Below are positions 32,871-39,269 of a DNA stretch of 39,269 bases, piece by piece. Position 1 is the first letter of the stretch, and each line of letters opens with the position of its first letter. This stretch comes from Bacteroidota bacterium. Its GTDB lineage: Bacteria; Bacteroidota; Bacteroidia; Chitinophagales; LD1. Below the pieces are notes generated by a model. It searched no databases. It saw only the letters and a program-made list of their open reading frames with translations, and had not been told where the DNA came from. Where the stretch lies: positions 11,275 to 50,543 of the forward strand of contig JAPLES010000029.1 in assembly GCA_026391075.1 (NCBI GenBank), given 5' to 3'. Made by a program: the position numbers and the translations under genes.

Positions 32871-33602
32871 CTAGAGTTTCATTCGTTTGAAAATACGTTC
32901 AGGAATTAATTTTATTACCAGCATGATGTACCGCCAAATAGGTAATACATAAATTTCGTTTCTGTTTGAATCTATAGCATGCATAATTTGTTCCGCTACT
33001 TCTTCAGCAGTTGCGGTAATAAATTTCGGCAACTGCAAATGTGCGGTCATCGCAGTTTTTACATAGCCGGGCTTTACCGTAAGCACTTGCACGTTATACA
33101 CGCGTAATCTATTTCTTAAACCACTGAGGTAAGTAGTTAAAGCCGCTTTACTGCTGCCGTAGAAATAATTGGATTGCCTTCCTCTGTCTCCTGCCACCGA
33201 TGATATTCCTACAATAATTCCTTTGCGCTGTTGTTGAAATTTGCTCGCGAACAGTTCGAGTATAGAAACTGCTCCTACATAATTTGTCTCTATAATTTTG
33301 AGCATCTCTTTGTTATTCTGCTCGGCTAATTCTTGATTTCCTAAAAAGCCGAATACGCAAAACACGGCATCGCTATTTTCAGGAATCTGTTGCATAAAAG
33401 AAACGTGACTTGAATAATTCAGTGCATCAAATTCAACAAGTGAAACAGAAATATGGTAAGCAGTTTCTAATTCCATCTTCATCGGTTTCATTTCTGCAGC
33501 ATTACGAGCAGCCAACACTAAATCAACTTTGCGCTTTGCTAAGTTAACGGCTAAGGCTTTAGCCATGTCTGATTTTGCTCCAAGAATTATTGCTGTTCTC
33601 AT
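32871..33602 (-). CDS. Short-chain dehydrogenase, DprE2-like
   Basis: A 243-residue SDR-family oxidoreductase. The dinucleotide fold starts AIILGAKSDMAKALA, a variant glycine motif typical of DprE2-type enzymes, and the catalytic residues are Ser135, Tyr148 and Lys152 (Y-x3-K in YGSSK). The C-terminus has hydrophobic and basic residues that may aid membrane association. Its ATG overlaps the stop of the DprE1-like oxidase as ATGA. In actinobacteria DprE1 and DprE2 act in sequence to epimerise polyprenyl-phosphoryl ribose to the arabinose form, and the pairing here suggests an analogous two-step sugar epimerisation. Confidence 0.8.
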   Translation of the reverse strand: MRTAIILGAKSDMAKALAVNLAKRKVDLVLAARNAAEMKPMKMELETAYHISVSLVEFDALNYSSHVSFMQQIPENSDAVFCVFGFLGNQELAEQNNKEMLKIIETNYVGAVSILELFASKFQQQRKGIIVGISSVAGDRGRQSNYFYGSSKAALTTYLSGLRNRLRVYNVQVLTVKPGYVKTAMTAHLQLPKFITATAEEVAEQIMHAIDSNRNEIYVLPIWRYIMLVIKLIPERIFKRMKL

Positions 33603-34969
33603 TTTATATAACCAATCCTTTCGGCTTGTGCCGAACTGAATTTTTTAGTGGGATTGAACTTCTTTACTACGTTTTGAAACTCCTGCAATTTTGGATAACC
33701 TTTTTCCATGGCCGTTAAATTCATTCGCGCATCTTTAGCTAAATAAATTCTTCCACCTAATTTTAAAACTACTTCATCCAACTTATCGAGCAAAGCAAAT
33801 AAAGTATCGGTGCGCTTAAAATCCAATGAAACGGTGAACCCTTTTAACGGAAAACTAAGCAGCGCATTTTCATCACAGTCACCGAATTGTTTTAGCACAG
33901 CTAATAAACATTTATCGTTAGAAGCAAAAACTTCATCTAAAATTAGTTGTGTTCCTTCTTCAGCAAATAAGGTTGGCAATACAAATTGGTATTGCAAAAA
34001 ACCTTTTCTCCCGTAGAGTTTATTCCAATCTAAAATAGTATCAAGCGGAAAAAAGAAATCGGAGAAAGGAATACTAGCCGAATCCTTTGCTCTTAGTTGT
34101 ACTAGCCATTTTATTCGATTAAAAATTTGAACTAATCGCCATTGCAGAAACCAGGAAGGCAAGTAGAAAGGAACCCGAAAAGTTTTTTTCATCCTTACCT
34201 TCAATAGGTTTAGTTTTTTTTTGGCCGACAATTCTACCAAAGTGTTGGGTCTTGCCAATGTTAGTATGCCCTTGTAATTTTTATTCTTTTTTGAAAGACA
34301 ATCTATCCATGCTACTTTATGTTCTGCCGAATTGTTTTCTCGAAATGCGTGAAACAGTTCTGATAGACTATTGCAAAAAATATTTTCTACGTGCAGATAA
34401 ACAGATTCAATTGGCACTACTCGAAAGGTAACTTGCCATATAAACCCTGTTAACCCCATACCGCCACAGGTAGCCCAAAATAAATCTGGCTCAACAGTGC
34501 GTGAACAAACCATTGTTTCGCCACTTGCTAAAAGCAATTTCATTTCTGTTACATGTTTCGAAAAACTGCCTTGAGCAAAATGATTTTTTCCATGAACATC
34601 ACAAGCCACAGCACCGCCAATTGTAATAAACTGTGTGCCCGGCACAACCGGTAAAAAATATCCTGCAGGAACAGTTAGTTCTAAAATTTGCGCTAAGAGC
34701 ACTCCGCTTTCGCAGGTGATTGTTCTATTTGTTTTGTCAAAATCAATGATGTTGTTTAGTCCTAAACAGGAGAGAAGAGGAGCGCCTAATGAAGAGTCGC
34801 CATAACTTTTTCCGTTACCGCGAGCGGTCAAATGCTTTTGAGTTAATACATACTCGCGCAACTGATGAACAGTACTGCTTTCGAAAATTGCACTTGTTGA
34901 GGCAGGATAATTTCCCCAACCGGTAACTTCGTTTTTATGAACTGTATTATTTTTTTTAATGCTTCCCAT
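33599..34969 (-). CDS. FAD-linked oxidase, DprE1-like
   Basis: A 456-residue FAD-binding enzyme of the vanillyl-alcohol-oxidase fold. It matches the DprE1 pattern throughout: TGWGNYPAS (16-24), LTARGNGKSYGDSS (47-60), VPGTQFITIGGAVACDVHGK (109-128), QGSFSKHV (133-140) and LFWATCGGMGLTG (163-175). The catalytic lysine of M. tuberculosis DprE1 (K418) corresponds to Lys412 in LAKDARM. The segment around M. tuberculosis Cys387 (WNVCVDF) aligns with FTVSLDF here, so that cysteine is replaced by Ser381. It would oxidise the 2'-hydroxyl of a polyprenyl-phosphoryl sugar. Substrate and product are inferred. Confidence 0.82.
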   Translation of the reverse strand: MGSIKKNNTVHKNEVTGWGNYPASTSAIFESSTVHQLREYVLTQKHLTARGNGKSYGDSSLGAPLLSCLGLNNIIDFDKTNRTITCESGVLLAQILELTVPAGYFLPVVPGTQFITIGGAVACDVHGKNHFAQGSFSKHVTEMKLLLASGETMVCSRTVEPDLFWATCGGMGLTGFIWQVTFRVVPIESVYLHVENIFCNSLSELFHAFRENNSAEHKVAWIDCLSKKNKNYKGILTLARPNTLVELSAKKKLNLLKVRMKKTFRVPFYLPSWFLQWRLVQIFNRIKWLVQLRAKDSASIPFSDFFFPLDTILDWNKLYGRKGFLQYQFVLPTLFAEEGTQLILDEVFASNDKCLLAVLKQFGDCDENALLSFPLKGFTVSLDFKRTDTLFALLDKLDEVVLKLGGRIYLAKDARMNLTAMEKGYPKLQEFQNVVKKFNPTKKFSSAQAERIGYIK

Positions 34970-35170
34970 CTTTTTTACGCAAGCGCGAAAGTCTAATTTT
35001 TTATCAAGCTATAGTCAGCATCTGTTATCGCGAAATCAATTCAACGCAAGTTGTAAGAGTTGAAACGTTATTGAAAGGCGAAGTACTCTTGCACTGGTTT
35101 GTTGGCTGCTATTACGCAGGCAACAAATGCAAATGCGAGAACCTATTAAATTGCTGACCTAAATTTTTCT
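34970..35170. other. Divergent spacer, no element assigned
   Basis: This 201-bp region separates the DprE1-like gene from the O-antigen ligase gene. I see no TAnnTTTG box with a matching -33 on either strand and no strong hairpin. It presumably holds both promoters. Confidence 0.5.
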
Positions 35171-36487
35171 ATGCGTTTTATTCAGCTGCTCTATGTTGCT
35201 TTGTTTTTTTGTTTGCCGCTTTCGGTAGAAAATTTGAGTTTGGGTTTTGGTATAAATATTCCAACTGAACCTATCGAACTGCTCATAGCCATTTGTCTTA
35301 TGTTTCAATACAAGGCAATCATTCTAATGCTGCAAAGCGTTTACAAAAATCCCTTGTTCATTTCTATTGTAGGGCTTTCTGTCTTCTCTTGGTTGAGTTG
35401 TTTCAGTTCGCAAATGGCTATTGTATCCATTAAGTACACCTTGATTGAAACTTTGCATTTGCTCGTGTTCGTGGGTGGAATTTTCCTGGTAGAAAAAGAA
35501 AATCCGAAATTCTTTTTCAAATGTATGCTTGCCTACAGTCTCACTTTCGTGGCTTTGCTTTTTCATGCCTGGTATTTACAAGCGCAGTACAATTTTGTTA
35601 TTGATTTTTCTGCGGCCGCTATGCGCCCTTTTTATAAAGACCATCCGCTATACGGTTCGGCTATTGCCTTTCTGCTGCCTTTTTGGGGGTACTTATCTTT
35701 TGCTAAAACAAAATTTCCTTCATCTGCAGCTTTAAAAAAAGTAGCGCCATTTGTTTTACTGATACTGCTCATAGGTTTGTTTCTTTCCTTCTCACGCGCG
35801 GCCTGGTTTACTTTTGTTTTTGCTTTAATTTTCTCGCTCTTGCTTTACAACTTCAGAAATAAAATACAGCAGCTAATCTTGGTTCTTACATTTTTTTCAA
35901 TTGTAATTCTGCTATGCGTATCGCTCTTTTTTAAAATTGCACAAACTGCAGAAGCTGTGAAAAGTAGTTCTGTCAAAAATCAATTTCTTTCTGCCTTCAA
36001 CTGGACTTATGATATAGCAAATTTGGAACGCCTTAACCGCTATAAATGCGCTTTACGAATGTTTAAAGAAAAGCCACTTACCGGTTTCGGAAACAACATG
36101 TATAAGTTCAGTTACTTTAATTACCAGCAACCAGAAGAGATGACCCGAATTAGTTTGTCCCACCCAATTGCAAACGAAAGATTAGGCACCGGTGGTAATT
36201 CACATTCCGATTATTTGGCCACGCTTACCGAATTAGGCATAGGAGGATTTGCTTCTTGGTTTGGTATTGTGTTTTTCGCGTTGTGGTTTTCGTTGTGCAA
36301 ATTTTTTAGGGAACAGCAAACAATTTTCTTAGTCATTTTTTTTGCTTTACTCACATATGTACTACATGTGGCTGTAAATAATTTTATGCATGAAGAAAAA
36401 ATTTCAGCTCTTTTTTGGATGTGCTGCGGAGTAATCTTAGCAAGTGGTTATCATTCCAACGTGACAAAACTTACGAATGCTGGCTAA
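35171..36487 (+). CDS. O-antigen ligase/polymerase (Wzy/WaaL family) membrane protein
   Basis: A 438-residue inner-membrane protein with about 11-12 hydrophobic helices. It carries the O-antigen ligase-type core: FLSFSRAAWFT (204-214), then a long periplasmic loop containing LTGFGNNMYK and RLGTGGNSHSDYLATLTELG. These Gly, His and Arg residues are typical of Wzy_C enzymes that ligate or polymerise undecaprenyl-linked glycans at the outer face of the inner membrane. Ligase and polymerase are hard to tell apart from sequence. It overlaps the methyltransferase gene by 11 bp and heads a two-gene plus-strand unit. Confidence 0.85.
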   Translation: MRFIQLLYVALFFCLPLSVENLSLGFGINIPTEPIELLIAICLMFQYKAIILMLQSVYKNPLFISIVGLSVFSWLSCFSSQMAIVSIKYTLIETLHLLVFVGGIFLVEKENPKFFFKCMLAYSLTFVALLFHAWYLQAQYNFVIDFSAAAMRPFYKDHPLYGSAIAFLLPFWGYLSFAKTKFPSSAALKKVAPFVLLILLIGLFLSFSRAAWFTFVFALIFSLLLYNFRNKIQQLILVLTFFSIVILLCVSLFFKIAQTAEAVKSSSVKNQFLSAFNWTYDIANLERLNRYKCALRMFKEKPLTGFGNNMYKFSYFNYQQPEEMTRISLSHPIANERLGTGGNSHSDYLATLTELGIGGFASWFGIVFFALWFSLCKFFREQQTIFLVIFFALLTYVLHVAVNNFMHEEKISALFWMCCGVILASGYHSNVTKLTNAG

Positions 36488-37151
36488 AATAAAATCGTAT
36501 TGGAATACAAAACTCAGAACGCTTCGTTATGCTCAAATGAGCCGTCAAGATATTTTCAATTCTATTTATAATAACAGAACGTGGACCGGTATGCGAAATG
36601 AAATTCCTGTTTCAGGAAGAGGTTCCATGCTGGCAAATACACAGGGAGTAAGAAAAGGACTGGAGGAGATTGTGGAAAACTACGCTATTAATTTAATGGT
36701 TGATATAGGATGTGGCGATTTTACTTGGATGCAAAAAACAAATCTGCCGGGGGTGTATTACACAGGCACCGAAATTGTATCTGCGCTTGTTCACCAAAAC
36801 GAAAAATTATTTGGTTCATCAACTCTAAAATTTATTGAACTTGATATTTGCAAACACGAATTACCAAAAGCAGATTTAATTCTTTGTCGCGATTGTATGG
36901 TTCACCTTTCTCTTTCAGAAATTTCAATGGCCATAAAAAATATTCAATCTTCAAACGCTACCTATTTACTCGCCACTACTTTTACAGGAATTACAGAGAA
37001 CAAAGAGATAGTTACCGGTTTATGGCGACCAATTAATTTGGAATTGCCGCCTTTTAATTTTTCCACACCTGAATTTTATTTGAAAGAGGATGATCAACCG
37101 GTAAATTCAAACGGTATTGAAAAAGCCTTAGGCTTTTGGAAATTAAAATGA
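36477..37151 (+). CDS. Class I SAM-dependent methyltransferase
   Basis: A 224-residue Rossmann-type methyltransferase. Motif I is LMVDIGCGDF (73-82). An acidic residue at the end of beta-2 (YTGTEIVSA) and the motif IV-like LILCRDCMVHLSL follow. The N-terminal YNNRTWTGMRN and SGRGSML segment is found in methyltransferases from polysaccharide loci, from memory. Overlap of 11 bp with the ligase gene implies coupled translation and probably methylation of the same glycan. Its last 9 bp overlap the convergent GNAT gene. Acceptor unknown. Confidence 0.8.
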   Translation: MLAKIKSYWNTKLRTLRYAQMSRQDIFNSIYNNRTWTGMRNEIPVSGRGSMLANTQGVRKGLEEIVENYAINLMVDIGCGDFTWMQKTNLPGVYYTGTEIVSALVHQNEKLFGSSTLKFIELDICKHELPKADLILCRDCMVHLSLSEISMAIKNIQSSNATYLLATTFTGITENKEIVTGLWRPINLELPPFNFSTPEFYLKEDDQPVNSNGIEKALGFWKLK

Positions 37152-38066
37152 ATCGAGGTCACCAAGTGTAACGCCAATTTTGGAGAGCGGAAAAGCGGAA
37201 CTCAAATTGTGATATAAAATCTTCCAGGAACCCACATTCGGATATAATGCAGCAAAAGATTTATCGAGTTGAGAACCACCATGCGTTTGAAAATAAATAT
37301 TGGTAGCTCCCAAACTTTTAGCTCGCGATATCAACACGGTCATAACTTGTTTTAATTCAACGGGCGAAACAATATCCATATCACCAATAAAAAGTGAACC
37401 GTTTAGTTTAAGCCAAACTTTTTTGCCTTGTATAGTTACAAGAATACTTCCACCAAATTTTTTGTAATCAAAAAAAGAACGGTCGCGAACGGTTGTAACA
37501 TAATCGCATTCACGCAACGAGTGCAGCGGAAATTCATTTGTTATTTCCAAACCTAAAATTTTTTCAAGAGACTTTTGTTTGTATAAAAACTGATTCGTTT
37601 TTCGGGTAAGGTAGGAGGTGTAACGGTTGGCTATAGGAATGCAATACCCATTGATGTTAGGAGTGGGCAACCAGTTTAATTTTTTTGTAGCACTTTTAAC
37701 TGAAGCATCATTTGGGAAACCCCAAATGAAGGATACATTTTCGTTCTGCAAATCTTCATATACATAGTCCATTAGCATTTTAAAAATTCCTTGTTTCATG
37801 TAAAGCGGGTGAGTCATGCTATCAACCGATTGAACAGCTAGTTCTTTCTTGCCTTGATATTCGAGAGCGTATGGAATCATACCGGTAAAACCCGCTGCAG
37901 TTTGATTGTCGAAAGCGAAATATCCGTATTTACTTTCGGTGAGATGGGCGGTGTTATATTTAGAAGCGAAATAGGAAACCGGCAATTGCTTTTTGTACAG
38001 ACTATAATAAAGTAGCGGAAGATGATGAAGATTGGAATCAGAAAGACGTTCGAATCGGTAATTCAA
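37143..38066 (-). CDS. GNAT-family N-acyltransferase
   Basis: A 307-residue GNAT protein. The acetyl-CoA-binding core is at about 75-105: VQSVDSMTHPLYMKQGIFKM (motif A region), followed by FIWGFPNDAS. The C-terminal half is a second, GNAT-like beta/alpha region, as in polysaccharide- or peptide-acylating members of the family. It is expected to transfer an acyl group from acyl-CoA to an amino group in the cytoplasm. It overlaps the deacetylase gene by 4 bp (ATGA), so the two are made together; a shared amino-sugar substrate is plausible. Confidence 0.75.
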   Translation of the reverse strand: MNYRFERLSDSNLHHLPLLYYSLYKKQLPVSYFASKYNTAHLTESKYGYFAFDNQTAAGFTGMIPYALEYQGKKELAVQSVDSMTHPLYMKQGIFKMLMDYVYEDLQNENVSFIWGFPNDASVKSATKKLNWLPTPNINGYCIPIANRYTSYLTRKTNQFLYKQKSLEKILGLEITNEFPLHSLRECDYVTTVRDRSFFDYKKFGGSILVTIQGKKVWLKLNGSLFIGDMDIVSPVELKQVMTVLISRAKSLGATNIYFQTHGGSQLDKSFAALYPNVGSWKILYHNLSSAFPLSKIGVTLGDLDSF

Positions 38067-39058
38067 AATTTTTTATTTGCGATAAACAAAACCTGATTGT
38101 AAGCCGAAAGATATGGATTAGTACCAAACTGATAAATGATATCGTTTGCTTTAATTTTTCCTACTACATCCATTTGAGCAAACAGTTGATGCGAATAGTT
38201 TGCCTTGCGCGTAAGTTGAATCGTTCGTTCATCGTAACCACCGAAAGGGGCAGCGAAAAACTGCACTTCTTTTTCAATAACACTTTCGAGAATTTGTTTC
38301 GAAGAATTTAATTCATCTGTTACTTCTTCGTTCGAAAGAAATGGCAAATTGGTATGCGTGTAACCATGCGAACCTATGGTGAACAACGAATTTTGACTAA
38401 GCTGTTTTACTTGTGTGGCACTCATTAATTTCCAGTAAGGATCCATCGATTCTATTTTCATAAAACCGGCATAGGGTAGAAGCGAGGCATATAATGTTTC
38501 AATAAAAATTCTATTCTGTTTTGTGATATGCTTGTTAATGGGTTCTCCGCTTGAATGAAAATATTTTCCCCATCTATCTTTTTGGTATTCTTCATTTCCA
38601 ATGGTCATGCAAGTAGGAGCGTATGGGCTTGCATGGTCAACCAGATCGGGCCAGAGTACATCTTTTCCCTGATGCCATAAGGGACTTATGAAAAAAGTGG
38701 CAGGTGCTTCGTATTTTTCAAGTAGTGGTTTGGCGAGTGAGAAATTACTTTCGAGTCCATCGTCAAAGGTGATTACCACATTTAGTTTGGTGTCATCCAC
38801 GTGGTCATTTACATAATCATTCAATGAAATAATATTGGTGAAATTTTTGAGTAACTGAATTTCTTCCTCAAATTTTTTGATGCTGATGAACTTTGTGTTG
38901 ACAGAGGTATCATTTTTAAAATCCACACCATGATAGCCGATAACAATTTTTCCCCGAGCGTTTTTTAAAAGGTCGGAAGGTAGGTGTAGTGCACGCCACA
39001 TACCTTGCGCATAATATTTTTGAGAACGAAGAGTTTGATGGATTACAGCTAAATTCAT
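38063..39058 (-). CDS. Polysaccharide deacetylase (NodB/CE4 family)
   Basis: A 331-residue protein with the NodB fold: motif 1 ITFDDGLES with Asp99/Asp100, motif 2 SHGYTHTNL with metal-binding His231 and His235 (H-x3-H), and motif 3 APFGGYDE (270-277). It removes N-acetyl groups from a sugar or glycolipid. There is no N-terminal signal peptide, so it may act on a cytoplasmic lipid-linked intermediate. The middle has a long insertion (about 135-215) between motifs 1 and 2, as in polysaccharide-operon deacetylases. It is the first gene of a pair with the GNAT. Confidence 0.88.
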   Translation of the reverse strand: MNLAVIHQTLRSQKYYAQGMWRALHLPSDLLKNARGKIVIGYHGVDFKNDTSVNTKFISIKKFEEEIQLLKNFTNIISLNDYVNDHVDDTKLNVVITFDDGLESNFSLAKPLLEKYEAPATFFISPLWHQGKDVLWPDLVDHASPYAPTCMTIGNEEYQKDRWGKYFHSSGEPINKHITKQNRIFIETLYASLLPYAGFMKIESMDPYWKLMSATQVKQLSQNSLFTIGSHGYTHTNLPFLSNEEVTDELNSSKQILESVIEKEVQFFAAPFGGYDERTIQLTRKANYSHQLFAQMDVVGKIKANDIIYQFGTNPYLSAYNQVLFIANKKF

Positions 39059-39090
39059 TAAGCACTAAAGTTGAAATGAATAGTAAAAAG

Positions 39091-39125
39091 AAAAGGGAAC
39101 TCTTTATTCGAAAGAATTCCCTTTT
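39091..39125 (-). terminator. Terminator after tRNA-Leu
   Basis: AAAAGGGAA (39091-39099) pairs with TTCCCTTTT (39117-39125), and an inner TCTTT/AAAGA block extends the stem. On the minus strand it is followed by a short T-run (CTTTTTA). It ends tRNA transcription just before the deacetylase gene. Confidence 0.75.
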
Positions 39126-39126
39126 A

Positions 39127-39211
39127 TGGTACCGAAGGTGGGAATCGAACCCACACACCTTGCGATACACGATTTTGAGTCGTGCGCGTCTACCAATTCC
39201 GCCACTTCGGC
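39127..39211 (-). tRNA. tRNA-Leu (CAA)
   Basis: An 85-base class II tRNA. The acceptor stem is GCCGAAG paired with CTTCGGT (the first pair is a G-U wobble), then discriminator A and an encoded CCA. The anticodon arm is CACGA-CTCAAAA-TCGTG with anticodon CAA, reading UUG leucine codons. The T arm is GTGGG-TTCGATT-CCCAC, and a long variable arm fits leucine. Confidence 0.96.
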
Positions 39212-39227
39212 CTTTTAAAACGGGCGG

Positions 39228-39257
39228 CAAATCTAAATCAAAATTGATTTTTTCAAA
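39228..39257 (-). promoter_or_regulatory. Promoter of tRNA-Leu
   Basis: On the minus strand TTTG (39257-39254), 18 bp, then TAGATTTG (39235-39228): a near-perfect Bacteroidota primary promoter. The first tRNA base is 17 bases beyond the -7 box, giving a short 5' leader. Confidence 0.7.
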
Positions 39258-39269
39258 GGAAACTGACAG

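Noticed and set aside
1-39269. CRISPR array, phage, insertion sequence or integrase
   Set aside because: No regularly spaced direct repeats with spacers, no transposase or integrase motifs, and no phage structural genes were seen.

Overview
The window reads as chromosomal DNA of a member of the phylum Bacteroidota. The support is: two subtilisin-like proteases ending in type IX secretion (T9SS) sorting domains; a Cys-anchored lipoprotein paired with a DUF5723-like outer-membrane barrel; a standalone PurS; a sufBCDS operon; start codons without Shine-Dalgarno sequences; and promoter-like boxes of the TAnnTTTG type used by the Bacteroidota primary sigma factor. No phage, transposase, CRISPR array or rRNA was seen. 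Density is high, about 31 protein genes and one tRNA, with many ATGA or TAATG stop/start overlaps.

Layout. 1-3345 holds surface-polysaccharide genes: a Wzz-like chain-length protein cut by the window edge and a flippase on the minus strand, divergent from a GT4 glycosyltransferase. A palindromic repeat follows, then a DinB-like protein and histidine ammonia-lyase. 5608-14850 is a cell-envelope and secreted-protein region: DUF5723-like barrel, large lipoprotein, a T9SS-exported S8 protease, a helical protein of unknown role and a small secreted repeat protein. 14895-20946 is the Fe-S assembly operon, transcribed on the minus strand as sufB-sufC-sufD-sufS-(ICMT-like methyltransferase)-sufE. 21038-24330 carries an MFS exporter, a repeat-rich peptidoglycan-binding protein and, divergently, dapD. 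24558-29470 is a housekeeping block on the minus strand: lepA, pepP, pssA, purS, rsmI. 29660-32834 holds a small secreted protein, a polyprenyl diphosphate synthase and a second T9SS protease. 32871-39058 is a second polysaccharide region: a DprE2/DprE1-like pair, an O-antigen ligase/polymerase with a methyltransferase, and a deacetylase/GNAT pair. tRNA-Leu(CAA) lies at the right edge.

How the genes work together. The suf genes form a near-complete sulfur-mobilisation and scaffold machine under one promoter, which overlaps a perfect 7+7 dyad. The flanking polysaccharide genes supply most activities of a polymerisation/export pathway (flippase, ligase/polymerase, chain length, glycosyl transfer, modification), although they lie in two blocks.

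Most distinctive signals. I see no wholly new multi-gene system. The best leads are: (1) several unrelated short intergenic repeat types within or beside operons (a 20-bp palindrome, two converging heptamer arrays over the rsmI start, a nested hairpin at the lepA stop, and 9-10-bp periodic repeats in the suf spacers); (2) dyads placed where the -33 box should be, at sufB and upstream of the 12500 gene; (3) a DprE1-like oxidase with Ser where M. tuberculosis DprE1 appears to have Cys387; (4) an ICMT-like membrane methyltransferase inside the suf operon; (5) a translationally coupled deacetylase/acyltransferase pair; (6) an uncharacterised two-repeat secreted protein.
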